Below, piece by piece: positions 9,547 through 19,071 of a stretch of DNA of 57,830 nt. A program made the translations under genes and the position numbers. The stretch spans positions 1 to 57,830 of the forward strand of contig CALUJQ010000018.1 of assembly GCA_944320995.1 (NCBI GenBank), given 5' to 3'. The notes below the pieces were generated by a model. It was not told the DNA's origin, ran no database searches, and saw only the letters and a program-made list of their open reading frames with translations. How positions within the stretch are numbered: the stretch's first letter is position 1; every line of letters starts with the position of its first letter. The stretch is from an uncultured Barnesiella sp. (GTDB lineage: Bacteria; Bacteroidota; Bacteroidia; Bacteroidales; Barnesiellaceae).

Positions 9547-11169
9547 TTAAATCGCATCGATAAATTTAACTACGGCTTCGCGGTCTTCTTTGCTCAATGT
9601 GCGGAATTTTTCGATTGACCATCGGGCGTCGCTTTCGGGTGAGCCGTGCCACATGATTGCTTCGATCACGTTGCGGGCACGGCAGTCGTGCAGTCGGTCG
9701 CTTTCGAACGAACCGGTACATTTCTGATGCAGCCCCCTGCCCCATAAGGGCGTTGTACGACACCAGCCTGTGCGTATGTCATTTTGCATGTGCAACCGGT
9801 GCTGTACAAGGTCGGTATAAGGCCAAATCTTCTGATGGGGATAACGGGGCAGTTCGGTCCCGTTTTTGAAAAATCCGCTTGGATCGGTGTAATGGTCTTC
9901 ACCGGTGGTCCATGTGGGACGGTGACAATAGCTGCATCCCATCTCGGTGAAGAGTTGTTTGCCTCGTTGTATCGTGGGGTCATCGAGGTTACGGGCTGCC
10001 GGTACGGCCAGTCCCCGGTGCCATACCATCAAATCGGTGAAGTACTCGTCGCTCATCTCGACAGGCAGATCGGTCGCCATCAGGTAATTGTAGATGTCTT
10101 GCTCGACTCCGGCATCGCTCTTTCGTTCAGGAAAGTAATCGTAAAATCGGGCTTGGACCTCGGCATCTTTCGAAGCCTTTTCGGCATAAGCCTTGGTCAT
10201 GTAGTGATAGCGGCGGTTTGAGCGGGTCACGTTGGTGATATTCCAAATGGCGTTTGATCCGGCGGCATCCTGCAAGGGCCCGCGGCTGAGGGCGTAGGTG
10301 AAGCGGTAGGGGTGCTTCTCGCCCGTACCTCCGTCGTTGGGACGGTTGTTGCTGTATTGGCTTACCCAATCGCCGTTTTGGAATATCTTGGGATTCAATG
10401 TGAAGTGGTTGTCTCGCTCTTGTTTGGCATATTCGGCTTTCAGATCCTTGTCGTCAATGGCGTCGAGTAATCCTGTACCGTAGATACCAATGGTCGATTC
10501 GAGCCGGATGTTCACTTGGTCGGGCGACAAGGTACGGCCATCGGTGGTGATGAGGTCGACATAGTAGGCGTCGGCGGGAATCGTGACCTCGGGATAGACC
10601 AACTCGTAGGTAGTACCGTCGGCAAAAGTGTTGTTCCAATTGTCGGTATGCGTCTTCCAAGTAATTTTAATCTTAGACGGGTCTATTGGGGCCTTGAAGG
10701 GTTCGACGGCAAAGAGTTGTGGCATGCCCGTGAGTGAGGCGATGTAGTTGTCGTTGTCGTCGTAGATGACCAGCAAATAGCCGTTGCCTATCTCGGTGGC
10801 ATTGAAAGTCCCCTCTTGTCGCTTGCCGTGGCCGTAGCCCGGGTGACAGTGCATGCAAGAGGTGCGGATGTAGAGTGGCCCCAGCCCTCCTCGCACCGAG
10901 CCATCGGAGGCCGGAGTGAAAATCTTTTCGAACAGTGCTTCGCCGTTTTTGAACGACGTGCTCATGCCTGCAATCTCGACCGCGGGCGAAGGCTGTTCAA
11001 AGGCGCCCGATGTGGTGTTGAAAGCTGTTCCCAGATCTCCGCCCGTGTAATACTCTTCCGAGAGTTCGGTAGGTGTGGGGGTGGGAGTATCGGTCGAGTT
11101 GTCATCTGTGCAACTGGCAATGCATAGCGCCACTGTTGTAAAAGCCAGTAAATAAGGATACGATTTCAT
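9547..11169 (-). CDS. Di-haem c-type oxidoreductase lipoprotein (DHOR/thiol oxidoreductase family)
   Basis: A 540-residue secreted lipoprotein with a signal peptide ending in CIASC (lipid Cys20). It carries two haem c attachment motifs, CMHCH at residues 105-109 and CSYCH near residue 412. Order of motifs, the C-terminal RTTPLWGRGL and SDRLHDCRARNVIEAIMWHG match the DHOR family (often annotated as thiol oxidoreductase, related to MauG and di-haem peroxidases). In other bacteria this family is linked to imelysin proteins in iron-regulated clusters and is proposed to change the redox state of iron at the cell surface. Here it follows an imelysin gene by 20 bases and precedes the haem ligase CcsBA, so the context agrees. 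Substrate is unknown. Confidence 0.87.
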   Translation of the reverse strand: MKSYPYLLAFTTVALCIASCTDDNSTDTPTPTPTELSEEYYTGGDLGTAFNTTSGAFEQPSPAVEIAGMSTSFKNGEALFEKIFTPASDGSVRGGLGPLYIRTSCMHCHPGYGHGKRQEGTFNATEIGNGYLLVIYDDNDNYIASLTGMPQLFAVEPFKAPIDPSKIKITWKTHTDNWNNTFADGTTYELVYPEVTIPADAYYVDLITTDGRTLSPDQVNIRLESTIGIYGTGLLDAIDDKDLKAEYAKQERDNHFTLNPKIFQNGDWVSQYSNNRPNDGGTGEKHPYRFTYALSRGPLQDAAGSNAIWNITNVTRSNRRYHYMTKAYAEKASKDAEVQARFYDYFPERKSDAGVEQDIYNYLMATDLPVEMSDEYFTDLMVWHRGLAVPAARNLDDPTIQRGKQLFTEMGCSYCHRPTWTTGEDHYTDPSGFFKNGTELPRYPHQKIWPYTDLVQHRLHMQNDIRTGWCRTTPLWGRGLHQKCTGSFESDRLHDCRARNVIEAIMWHGSPESDARWSIEKFRTLSKEDREAVVKFIDAI

Positions 11170-11189
11170 AGCTTTTTGGATTATATGGT

Positions 11190-12413
11190 TTATTGACCTA
11201 TGGCCGATTGAGCCTCGTCGAGAGCCTTTTTCAAGGCATTACATGCCGCGGTGGCTTTTTTCCATAGCTCGTTGTGAGAGCCCGCATAATTTACAAAGGG
11301 AGCGGGAGCCGCCTCTATGGCTTTCAGAGCCTCGTCGAGAGCTGAGCGTACGGCTGCGTCGGCACTGGGGTTGATGCTGGTCAGGTAGTTGCTTACCGAC
11401 GGGTCACCCGCGTTCATGCCCAGATAGGCATTCTTAATGCTGACAATATTGTCGTAGAAATCGACTTTGGAATTTTTGGCATAGGGAGACTCGATGTAGC
11501 TGAGGTCTTCCGAAGCTCCGGCGGCAGCTTCGTTGGGACGTCCTATTTTTTGATTACCCACTTCGTCGGCGATATCCGAGCAGCCCTGAATAATCTCCTG
11601 GGCAGCTTCGAGGTAGCTCTTGTATTTGCTGCCTCCTTTACCGGCATTTTTCATGCTTTCGCCATAGTTGAACGAAGGTTCGAGTTCGGCATCGGTCAAC
11701 ATGGACTGCTTTTGAGACGATACGTTGGCCATGCCTTTCCATGAAGCTTCGAGTCGCACACATTGGTTGGCAAGGTCGCCGGCTACGGCAGTGAGGTAAA
11801 CCAATTCCTCTTTGCGGTTGAATGCGCCTGTACGGGCTTTGCCCGTAGTTGATGAAGCATCGATTTGATGGTCGAACAGCATATACTCAATGGCGTGGAA
11901 CCCCAACAGCCCATACCCCAGGCCAGCGGCATACTCGGCGTCCATCATGCCCATGCGCACGGGATCGTCGAGCAGCGCTTGTAAGTCGGTTGCATTGAGA
12001 GGCCACGAGTCGACGTGCGGGTCAATGTTATAATCGGCAGCAGCACCGTAGAGGAAAGCCTCGCTCAACTCCCATTGTTTGCGGGCTTCATACCATTTGA
12101 CACAAGCTTGTTCGACAATCGCTTTTGTAGCGGAGCTGAGGCTGCCCGATGCGGTGATGTCGGTCGAAGCATTAGCTTTGGCCGAAATCTCGATTTGCGC
12201 GCACAGGTCGGCCAATTCAAGGGTAGCGTCGGCCAACGAGGTATAGGTGGGTAGTACGGTTTTTTCTACAAAAGTGGTAGCTGCTGTCTGTAAAGCGATT
12301 TCGCGCTGTTCTTCCCAAGAGAAGTCGTTCTCATTTTCCGAGCAGGATACTCCTCCGAGTAGCAGGGCTGATAGTGCGAACAGATAAGATGAATGTTTGA
12401 AAACTCTTTTCAT
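11190..12413 (-). CDS. Imelysin (peptidase M75/EfeO-like) family lipoprotein
   Basis: A 407-residue lipoprotein (signal peptide with lipid Cys24 in GGVSCSEN) of the imelysin/EfeO-like superfamily, helical-bundle periplasmic proteins tied to iron uptake. The family motif GxHxxE is present as GFHAIE near residue 175, in the usual context before a hydrophobic stretch (YMLFD). The family was once called a peptidase, but protease activity is not established. It sits between a barrel gene (36 bases upstream) and the di-haem lipoprotein (20 bases downstream) and is probably cotranscribed with both. Likely role: binding ferric or ferrous iron, or an iron complex, for the surface system. That role is inferred. 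Confidence 0.85.
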   Translation of the reverse strand: MKRVFKHSSYLFALSALLLGGVSCSENENDFSWEEQREIALQTAATTFVEKTVLPTYTSLADATLELADLCAQIEISAKANASTDITASGSLSSATKAIVEQACVKWYEARKQWELSEAFLYGAAADYNIDPHVDSWPLNATDLQALLDDPVRMGMMDAEYAAGLGYGLLGFHAIEYMLFDHQIDASSTTGKARTGAFNRKEELVYLTAVAGDLANQCVRLEASWKGMANVSSQKQSMLTDAELEPSFNYGESMKNAGKGGSKYKSYLEAAQEIIQGCSDIADEVGNQKIGRPNEAAAGASEDLSYIESPYAKNSKVDFYDNIVSIKNAYLGMNAGDPSVSNYLTSINPSADAAVRSALDEALKAIEAAPAPFVNYAGSHNELWKKATAACNALKKALDEAQSAIGQ

Positions 12414-12449
12414 TGTGATACGATGTTTTAATATTGCGAATAAGTTGAA

Positions 12450-13901
12450 TTAACGTGTGAATACTCCCGAGTAGGCGATGCCTATCGACACGGAGGGCTC
12501 GTTGTTGTAGTGGCCGATGCGGGTGATACCGTTCGTGTCGGTGTAGGTGTAGGAGTTGGCGTTGAGTAGTCCGATGCTATACTCGGCCTTGATGACAATC
12601 GATTTCATGGGGCAGTAGTTGATGCCGGCGGCGATACGCTGGCGTCCGCACCATTTGTAGTGCTGTACGCGGGCTGGCGTCTTGAACATCGAGTCGTAGT
12701 AGTCGTAGCGGCCGAAGAGGTAGAACCGCTGGTTGTGGCCGTGCAGTTTGGGCGAGAATGAGAAAAAGTCGTATCCTGCTTCAACGCCGGTGGCGATAGC
12801 GTCGGAGGCGACAGCTTGCTTGGACGATACCGACGAGGCAGGCATGCTGCCGTTGAAGGCGGTAATCATGTCGGCGTCGGAGAGATGTCCGTAGTCGAAG
12901 TGTCCCCTTACAATCCAATTGTGGGCATCGTAGGCAAAGTCGAAGGCCCCGATGAGTACTGTTCCCTTCACCCCTTTGTAACGGGTGTTGGTCTGTGGGT
13001 AGAGGGTGTTTTTAAAACTATTGCCCCCATATCCGCTCACACTCAGACGCAGACCCGGTATCGAATGGTTATCTATGCGGAAGGCTCCAGCATAACTGTT
13101 GCCAATTTTGAACTCGTAGGGGCTGCCTGCTCCGTCGTGAATCCACCCTTTGCTGTTGAATCGGTCGGAGTCGAGTCCCGGCAGGAACATCACTTCGTAG
13201 CGCCAATGCCTGCCCAACATGCCCCATAGGCTGATACCGGTTTCGTGCCATGTGCAGGGTAGTATCGTGTTCTCCCCTTCGGGACGGTATACGCCAAAAA
13301 ACTCGGTGGGTGCATGGTACATATTGGTGGCGCCTACCGGCACGATGATATGCCCCATGCGCAGGTTGAGGGCTCGGGAGAAGCTCTTCTGAATCCAGAA
13401 TTGTTCGAGAGCGACTTCTCCACCCCGCTCGATTTCCGACTCGTATTCGCCAGCTTCTTCTTCTTCGATTTCGACGGCACTTTCGGTACCTCCGTGTTCA
13501 AACTCTATTTCGCTACCCATACTCCAACCGCGGCCGAAGTCGTAGCCCAGAAAGATGACTACGTGGGGGAGGTCGAAGCGGCCGTGACTCTCGCCCTTGT
13601 GCAAATGGGCGTCTTTGTATTTCTTATAATCGTCGCTGAAAAAGTTGCGTGAGGCCACGGCTTCTCCGTATCCCCCGATGGTAAGTCTGGATTTGCGTGA
13701 TTGGGCCGGTTGAACTTCGGCAAGTGACTTTTGGCGGAGTTCTTCCAATATTTCGGATTTCAGTTCCTCTTTCAGTTGATCTCTTTTTGAAGCTGAGAAC
13801 GAGGTTGCTCCCGATACGGCGTCGATTTTTTCTTCGGCTTGTGCTGTCGCCGACAGGGAGAGTAGCAAAGCTGTCGCAAACCATAGATATTTCTTTTGCA
13901 T
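12450..13901 (-). CDS. Outer-membrane beta-barrel (porin-like) of the iron operon
   Basis: A 483-residue protein with a clear signal peptide (cleavage after SATAQA), then a helical segment of about 45 residues (KRDQLKEELKSEILEELRQK) that could form a coiled coil in the periplasm, and a long run of alternating hydrophobic and polar residues typical of a beta-barrel. It ends IGIAYSGVFTR, so the last strand is amphipathic but lacks a classic final Phe. It heads the operon and has the best promoter. It resembles porins of the O/P type found with imelysin genes in other Bacteroidota. Likely passage channel for the iron substrate; specificity cannot be read from sequence. Confidence 0.7.
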   Translation of the reverse strand: MQKKYLWFATALLLSLSATAQAEEKIDAVSGATSFSASKRDQLKEELKSEILEELRQKSLAEVQPAQSRKSRLTIGGYGEAVASRNFFSDDYKKYKDAHLHKGESHGRFDLPHVVIFLGYDFGRGWSMGSEIEFEHGGTESAVEIEEEEAGEYESEIERGGEVALEQFWIQKSFSRALNLRMGHIIVPVGATNMYHAPTEFFGVYRPEGENTILPCTWHETGISLWGMLGRHWRYEVMFLPGLDSDRFNSKGWIHDGAGSPYEFKIGNSYAGAFRIDNHSIPGLRLSVSGYGGNSFKNTLYPQTNTRYKGVKGTVLIGAFDFAYDAHNWIVRGHFDYGHLSDADMITAFNGSMPASSVSSKQAVASDAIATGVEAGYDFFSFSPKLHGHNQRFYLFGRYDYYDSMFKTPARVQHYKWCGRQRIAAGINYCPMKSIVIKAEYSIGLLNANSYTYTDTNGITRIGHYNNEPSVSIGIAYSGVFTR

Positions 13902-13926
13902 GGGTTTACTCTTTTGGTTTCCGATG

Positions 13927-13958
13927 CAAAATTAGAGGGGTGTATGAGTGTGGACAAT
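13927..13958 (-). promoter_or_regulatory. Promoter of the porin-imelysin-DHOR-ccsBA operon
   Basis: Read on the minus strand: ATTG (13955-13958), a 20-base spacer, then TAATTTTG (13927-13934), a perfect TAnnTTTG -7 box. The -33 element differs at one base from TTTG. The start codon follows about 25 bases after the -7 box. No clear Fur-like palindrome was recognised by eye. Confidence 0.7.
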
Positions 13959-14100
13959 ACCTAAAATTTAGTAAAAAAAAAGTTGGTGTTAGTATTTTTT
14001 AGGTAAAAGAGAGATAAACGACCGAAGGTAAGGTATACCCTTAAATACCGCTATATTATGTTACTGCAAGAGGTATATGTTCAAGTTGGGGATATATGAT

Positions 14101-14140
14101 AAGGGGAGAGACATCTCTGAATTTGGATGTCCCTCCCCTT
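14101..14140 (-). terminator. Stem-loop after ackA, candidate terminator
   Basis: Arms AAGGGGAGAGACATC and GATGTCCCTCCCCTT pair over 15 positions with one mismatch, 20 bases beyond the ackA stop. The T tract on the minus strand is weak, so termination efficiency is uncertain. Confidence 0.6.
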
Positions 14141-14159
14141 AAAAATTTTTGGGCGAGGT

Positions 14160-15368
14160 TTATTTTTTCAGATTGTCTAAAACGTTTTTTGTATCCGAGG
14201 CAATCATATACTCTTCGTCGGTGGGGATAACGACTACTTTTACTTTTGATGCCGGTGTGCTTATTTCGCATTCGGTGCCGCGGATTGTTTTGTTCAGTTC
14301 TGTGTTAATGTCTACCCCCATGAAGGACAGAGGCTTGCATACGGCTTCGCGGGTTGATGCTTGATTTTCACCAACACCGCCGGTGAAGACGATGATGTCG
14401 ACTCCGCCGAGAGCTGCCGCGTATGCTCCGATGTATTTGGTGATGCGGTATTCATACATTTGCAGGGCCAAAATGGCACGTTCGTTGTTGGCGGCGATTC
14501 CGGCTTCGATGTCGCGCATGTCGGACGAAATTCCCGATATGCCGGCAACGCCGCTTTTCTTGTTGACCAAATCGGCAATGCCTGTGGCATCGAGATGCTC
14601 TTTATTCATCAGGTAGGTGAGGACTCCGGCATCGACATCGCCCGAGCGGGTACCCATCATCAACCCTTCGACGGGTGTCATACCCATGGAGGTATCGACC
14701 GACTCGCCGTTCTTGATAGCCGTGATAGAGCCGCCGTTGCCGATGTGGCAGGTAATGATGCGCTGCTTTTCATAGGGAACACCCAAAAATTCGCAGGCCC
14801 GTTTCGATACGTAGCGATGGCTTGTCCCATGGAATCCGTACCGACGGATACCATACTTCGTATATAATTCATAGGGAAGGGCATACATATAGGCGTGAGC
14901 CGGCATGGTTTGGTGGAATGCCGTGTCGAATACCGCTACTTGCGGAACTGTGGGCATGAGCTTCGAGATAGCATCGATACCGGCCATGTTCACCGGATTG
15001 TGCAAAGGAGCTATGTCGTAACACTCTTTTATCTTTTCGATGACTTCGCCGGTGATCAATACGCTCTTGTTGAATTTTTCACCTCCGTGTACGACGCGGT
15101 GTCCTACGGCATCGATTTCATCGAACGATTTGATGCAGCCGTATTCTTTGCCGGTGAGGACATTCAAAATGTTTTGAATGGCGGCATGATGCTCGGGCAT
15201 CGGGCTTTTGAGAATTACTTTTTCTCCGTTGGGGAGAGTGAGTTTCAAGAACGAGTCTTCTAATCCTATTTTCTCGGCACCACCTTGTGCCAAAACGGTT
15301 TTGGATTCGATGTCGAATAGTTTGTACTTTACCGACGAACTACCGCAATTTAATACTAATATTTTCAT
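14160..15368 (-). CDS. ackA: Acetate kinase
   Basis: Converts acetyl phosphate and ADP into acetate and ATP, the last step of fermentative acetate production. The 402-residue protein has the ASKHA phosphate-binding start NCGSSSVKYKLFD, the HRVVHGG segment, GFHGTSH, and the C-terminal adenosine motif GGVGENQASTREA, all in standard order. Length is typical. It lies 19 bases downstream of pta on the same strand, so the two enzymes of the acetyl-CoA to acetate pathway are cotranscribed, with pta first. Confidence 0.97.
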   Translation of the reverse strand: MKILVLNCGSSSVKYKLFDIESKTVLAQGGAEKIGLEDSFLKLTLPNGEKVILKSPMPEHHAAIQNILNVLTGKEYGCIKSFDEIDAVGHRVVHGGEKFNKSVLITGEVIEKIKECYDIAPLHNPVNMAGIDAISKLMPTVPQVAVFDTAFHQTMPAHAYMYALPYELYTKYGIRRYGFHGTSHRYVSKRACEFLGVPYEKQRIITCHIGNGGSITAIKNGESVDTSMGMTPVEGLMMGTRSGDVDAGVLTYLMNKEHLDATGIADLVNKKSGVAGISGISSDMRDIEAGIAANNERAILALQMYEYRITKYIGAYAAALGGVDIIVFTGGVGENQASTREAVCKPLSFMGVDINTELNKTIRGTECEISTPASKVKVVVIPTDEEYMIASDTKNVLDNLKK

Positions 15369-15387
15369 AAGGTATGTGAATTGAAGG

Positions 15388-16395
15388 TTACTTTTTCAGA
15401 CTGATAGCTTGGTTGCACGTAATGGTAATCATTTTGTATACATCGTTGACCGAGCAACCGCGGGAGAGGTCATTGACAGGAGCTGCTATCCCTTGTAGGA
15501 TAGGGCCTACGGCCTCGGCGTGAGCCAGACGTTGAACCAGCTTATAGGCTATGTTGCCCACTTCGAGCGAGGGGAATACCAACACATTGGCATGGCCGGC
15601 GATTTCGCTACCCGGGGCTTTGCTCTCTCCTACGGCAGGAACGATGGCGGCATCGGTTTGTAATTCGCCGTCTATTTTCAACGAAGGTTCCATCTCTTTG
15701 GCCAGTCGTGTGGCCTCAACCACTTTGTCAACCATCTCGTGGCTTGCACTGCCTTTTGTGGAGAAACTCAACATGGCGATACGAGGTTCTATGCCCGCGA
15801 TGTCGCGGGCTGTTTTGGCCGTGGATATGGCTATTTGAGCAAGTTCGGGAGCCGTGGGGTTGGGGAGTACGGCACAATCGGCGAATACCATCAGTCCGTT
15901 TTCTCCGTATGATTGGTCCGGTATGAACATGAGGAAGGCTCCCGATACGACTTTTACGCCGGGTGCTGTTTTAATGATCTGAAACGCCGACCGCAATACG
16001 TTCCCTGTGGTGTTGCGGGCGCCGGCCACCTCGCCGTCGGCATCGCCGTTTTTGATCATGAGGCAACCGAGAAATAGAGGGTCCTCGACCATTTTTTGAG
16101 CTTTTTCGAGGGTGACTCCTTTCTCTTTTCTCAATTCATACAACAACTGGGTATAGGCCTCTTTTTTAGGGTGGTTAGAGGGATCTACCAACGTTGCTTT
16201 ATCGATATGAGTCAAGTTATACCGTTGGGCAAGTTCCATGATCTCGGTAGGATTTCCGATAAGGATAATATCGGCAATGTTGTCGGCCAATATTCGGTCG
16301 GCTGCTTGTAAGGTGCGCTCTTCCGTTCCTTCCGGTAAAACAATGCGTTGTTTGTTTGCTCGGGCTTGTTCTACCATTCGTTCCATTAAGTTCAT
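15388..16395 (-). CDS. pta: Phosphate acetyltransferase
   Basis: Converts acetyl-CoA and phosphate into acetyl phosphate. The 335-residue protein is the short form that consists only of the catalytic domain, without the N-terminal regulatory extension of the enterobacterial enzyme. Conserved segments include RIVLPEGTEERTL near the start, GDADGEVAGA in the middle, and the C-terminal GPILQGIAAPVNDLSRGCS. The start ATG at 16395 may compete with the Met two codons later (MNLMERM). It leads the pta-ackA operon. Confidence 0.97.
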   Translation of the reverse strand: MNLMERMVEQARANKQRIVLPEGTEERTLQAADRILADNIADIILIGNPTEIMELAQRYNLTHIDKATLVDPSNHPKKEAYTQLLYELRKEKGVTLEKAQKMVEDPLFLGCLMIKNGDADGEVAGARNTTGNVLRSAFQIIKTAPGVKVVSGAFLMFIPDQSYGENGLMVFADCAVLPNPTAPELAQIAISTAKTARDIAGIEPRIAMLSFSTKGSASHEMVDKVVEATRLAKEMEPSLKIDGELQTDAAIVPAVGESKAPGSEIAGHANVLVFPSLEVGNIAYKLVQRLAHAEAVGPILQGIAAPVNDLSRGCSVNDVYKMITITCNQAISLKK

Positions 16396-16427
16396 AGTCG
16401 GATTGGTTTATGTGTTTTTAGATAATG

Positions 16428-16435
16428 CAAATGTA
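16428..16435 (-). promoter_or_regulatory. Candidate -7 box of pta-ackA
   Basis: TACATTTG on the minus strand, a perfect TAnnTTTG, about 32 bases upstream of the pta start. No good TTTG is found 19-21 bases further up, so only the -7 element is supported. Confidence 0.5.
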
Positions 16436-16623
16436 GCAATAAAATGCAATATCAAGATTGCAATTCAGGGTAAATATTATGTAAAAATATATTGAATTAC
16501 TTTTTTATCCCTATTTTTTCTGATTTTGCGGTGTAAGATAGGAATAATATCTATATATTAGCCGCGAAAATAAAAAAAACTTTCGTCGAGGAAGAGGGAA
16601 ATGCGATTTATATAGAGAGGTTT

Positions 16624-17007
16624 ATGAATAAGGAAAAGTTTGTTGTCGAGTATGATTTGAAAAGTATTTCTCCTGCGTTGTTGTGGCCATATATAGGTAC
16701 GAAAAACGGATTGTCGGATTGGTTTGCCGATGATGTGCAGAGCGAAGAGAAATTGTTTACTTTCTTTTGGAACAAATCGTCTCAGCAGGCTCATCAAATA
16801 GCTTTGCGTACGGGGAATTATATTCGTTTCCACTGGTTGGACGATGAAGAAGAGAAAAGTTTCTTCGAGCTTCGTATCACCACTTCCGAGTTGACCGGAG
16901 CCACCATGTTGGTAATTACCGATTTTGCCTATCCCGATGAAATGGACGATAGCCGCGGCTTGTGGGACCATCAGGTAGAGACGTTGCGCCGGAAATTGGG
17001 GGTATGA
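16624..17007 (+). CDS. START-like domain protein (SRPBCC fold), Bacteroidota type
   Basis: A 127-residue cytosolic protein. The pattern ALLWPYIGTKNGLSDWFADDV, a central KSSQQ segment and EEEKSFFELRI fits the START-like (AHSA1/SRPBCC-related) single-domain family conserved across Bacteroidota, found in nearly every genome of the phylum as an uncharacterised protein. The fold forms a hydrophobic pocket, but no ligand is known for this branch. It stands alone, upstream of lptG/ribBA with its own terminator overlapping the stop codon, so it is a separate transcription unit. Function unknown. Confidence 0.8.
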   Translation: MNKEKFVVEYDLKSISPALLWPYIGTKNGLSDWFADDVQSEEKLFTFFWNKSSQQAHQIALRTGNYIRFHWLDDEEEKSFFELRITTSELTGATMLVITDFAYPDEMDDSRGLWDHQVETLRRKLGV

Positions 17008-17034
17008 CCCGATGGGAACCATTGTCGGGTTTTT
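17007..17034 (+). terminator. Terminator of the START-like gene
   Basis: ACCCGA and TCGGGT pair around an inner TGG/CCA stem and are followed by TTTTT. The first base of the stem is the last base of the TGA stop codon. Confidence 0.75.
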
Positions 17035-17064
17035 GGCTAATCTTCCCAATAAACGTTACAGCCT

Positions 17065-17096
17065 TTTCGGAAATTCATTTTTTTGCGTTACTTTTG
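17065..17096 (+). promoter_or_regulatory. Promoter of the LptF/G-ribBA pair
   Basis: TTTC at 17065-17068, a 20-base spacer and TACTTTTG at 17089-17096. It decides the start of the downstream permease: the longer open frame would begin upstream of the -7 box, so the ATG at 17119 is the usable one. Confidence 0.75.
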
Positions 17097-17118
17097 CATT
17101 CTGATAATCGGCAAAAGA

Positions 17119-19071
17119 ATGTTCTATATCAAACGACTATATAGGTTTATCCTAAAAAGTTTCCTCCCCCTGTTTCTGATGACATTCTTCATCTGCCTGT
17201 TCATCGTGCTGATGCAGTTCTTGTGGCGGTATGTCGATGAGATGGTAGGGAAGGGGCTCGAGATGTCGGTTTTGGCCGAGTTGTTTTTCTATGCCGCCGT
17301 AACGATGGTCCCTATGGCTTTGCCGCTGGCTATTTTGTTGGCGTCGTTGATGACGTTCGGCAACTTGGGCGAGCGGTTGGAATTGTTGGCCATCAAGGCC
17401 GCCGGTATTTCTTTGCTTCAAATCATGCGGCCGCTGGTTATCTTTTTGATATTCGTCGCTATCGGGGCTTTCTTTTTCCAGAACAATGTCTTGCCCAAGT
17501 CGCAGGTGAAGATGTGGACCCTGCTTTATTCCATGCGGCAGAAGTCGCCCGAACTCGATATTCCCGAGGGGGTGTTTTATGACCAAATAAGCGGGTATAA
17601 CCTCTATGTGAAACAGAAAGACCACAAGACCGGCATGCTCTACGATGTGATGATTTACGACATGTCGGCGGGCTTCGATAATGCCATGATTATCCTTGCC
17701 GATTCGGGCAAATTGAAAATGACCGATGATAAAGAGCATCTTTTCTTGACCCTTTATAATGGAGAGTCGTTTGAAAACCTTCGTGACCAACGCACGAGTA
17801 CAAGCCGGAATATTCCGTATCGCCGCGAAACGTTCTCGCTAAAAGAGATTATGATTGCTTTCGATGCCAACTTCAATCGAATGGACGATGGCATCATGCA
17901 GAACCAGTATATCGGGAAAGACCTTGCCGCCTTGCAATCGTCTATCGATTCGATGACCCAGCGGGTGGACAGTATCGGGAACAACTATGCCAACAGTCTG
18001 AAATCTTCGGGATACTTCTCTTTGTACGATCGCCCGGGCATGCGTGTCTCAGAGCGGGATTCGATACGGGAACAGAAGGCTGTCGCCGAAGCGGGAAGTT
18101 TGAACCTCGACAGCCTTTTTGCCGGGGACAACCTTCAACGCAAGCAGTTGTATCTCGATCGTGCGGTGGCTCGTGCCGAACGGTATAAATCGGACTATGA
18201 GTTCCGCAGCTATACGATGAGCGACGAGAATAAAGTCATCAGGCGGCATCAAATCGAGATGTACAAAAAATTTACCCTGTCGTTTGCCTGCATTATCTTC
18301 TTTTTTATCGGGGCGCCGCTCGGTGCCATTATCCGCAAGGGCGGGTTGGGCATGCCGGTAGTCGTGTCGGTATTCATGTTTATCTTTTACTACATTATCG
18401 ACAATAGTGGTTATAAACTGGCCCGGGACGGCCGCTGGGAAGTGTGGGAAGGCATGTGGCTCAGTTCGGCGGTCCTTTTGCCTTTGGGCATATTCCTCAC
18501 GTATAAGGCGGTAAAAGATTCGGCGGTGTTTAATCCCGATGTATATATCAACTTTTTCAGGAAACTGGTAGGACGTCAGGAATTGCGAAAGGTAGTGTTG
18601 AAAGAGGTGATTATCGAAGATATGTATCCTCGGGTGGCGATAGAGAAGGCTCACCAATTGTCCGAGTCCTGTCGTAAATTCCTCGATAAGATAGGGCGCA
18701 AGCGTCAATCGTATTGGAAATATTGCTTGTATGGGTATGACAAGTCGGCTATTGTGGAATTGGGCGACCAAATCAACGCGATGGTCGATTATGTCTCGAA
18801 CAGTCATAGCCAACTGGTTGTTAGCAAACTGATGGATTATCCCATTTTGCGCAACCTGTGGGTATATCGTCCGGCTCCTTCGGTAAAGTGGGGTTATGTA
18901 TTGGCTGTACTTTTCCCCGTAGGATTGTTGCTTTACTGGGTCGGTTCGTATCAACAGCGGCTGTTGAGGAACGAAGTGGAAGGGGTGATTCATACCAATG
19001 ACGAGTTGTGTGTATTGTTGGAGAAAGAAGAAGCCGATAGGATAGAAGAAGAAAAAATATATAAAATATGA
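17119..19071 (+). CDS. LptF/LptG (YjgP/YjgQ) family permease
   Basis: Inner-membrane component of the lipopolysaccharide export ABC complex, which lifts LPS or lipid A out of the inner membrane toward the Lpt bridge. The 650-residue protein starts at [17 protein letters not shown]; the first 105 residues hold three membrane helices, then comes a periplasmic domain, a second helix bundle around residues 380-470 ([25 protein letters not shown] is the family signature), and a long C-terminal extension ending in another membrane helix near residue 600. The extension makes it longer than the 350-residue proteobacterial proteins and is common in Bacteroidota. Whether it is equivalent to LptF or LptG cannot be said. 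It overlaps ribBA by 4 bases (ATGA). Confidence 0.88.
   Translation: MFYIKRLYRFILKSFLPLFLMTFFICLFIVLMQFLWRYVDEMVGKGLEMSVLAELFFYAAVTMVPMALPLAILLASLMTFGNLGERLELLAIKAAGISLLQIMRPLVIFLIFVAIGAFFFQNNVLPKSQVKMWTLLYSMRQKSPELDIPEGVFYDQISGYNLYVKQKDHKTGMLYDVMIYDMSAGFDNAMIILADSGKLKMTDDKEHLFLTLYNGESFENLRDQRTSTSRNIPYRRETFSLKEIMIAFDANFNRMDDGIMQNQYIGKDLAALQSSIDSMTQRVDSIGNNYANSLKSSGYFSLYDRPGMRVSERDSIREQKAVAEAGSLNLDSLFAGDNLQRKQLYLDRAVARAERYKSDYEFRSYTMSDENKVIRRHQIEMYKKFTLSFACIIFFFIGAPLGAIIRKGGLGMPVVVSVFMFIFYYIIDNSGYKLARDGRWEVWEGMWLSSAVLLPLGIFLTYKAVKDSAVFNPDVYINFFRKLVGRQELRKVVLKEVIIEDMYPRVAIEKAHQLSESCRKFLDKIGRKRQSYWKYCLYGYDKSAIVELGDQINAMVDYVSNSHSQLVVSKLMDYPILRNLWVYRPAPSVKWGYVLAVLFPVGLLLYWVGSYQQRLLRNEVEGVIHTNDELCVLLEKEEADRIEEEKIYKI

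Noticed and set aside
13971..14060. A/T-rich region with nine A in a row as a possible replication or integration site
   Set aside because: No iterons, DnaA boxes or direct repeats flanking genes; it is the ordinary upstream region of an operon.
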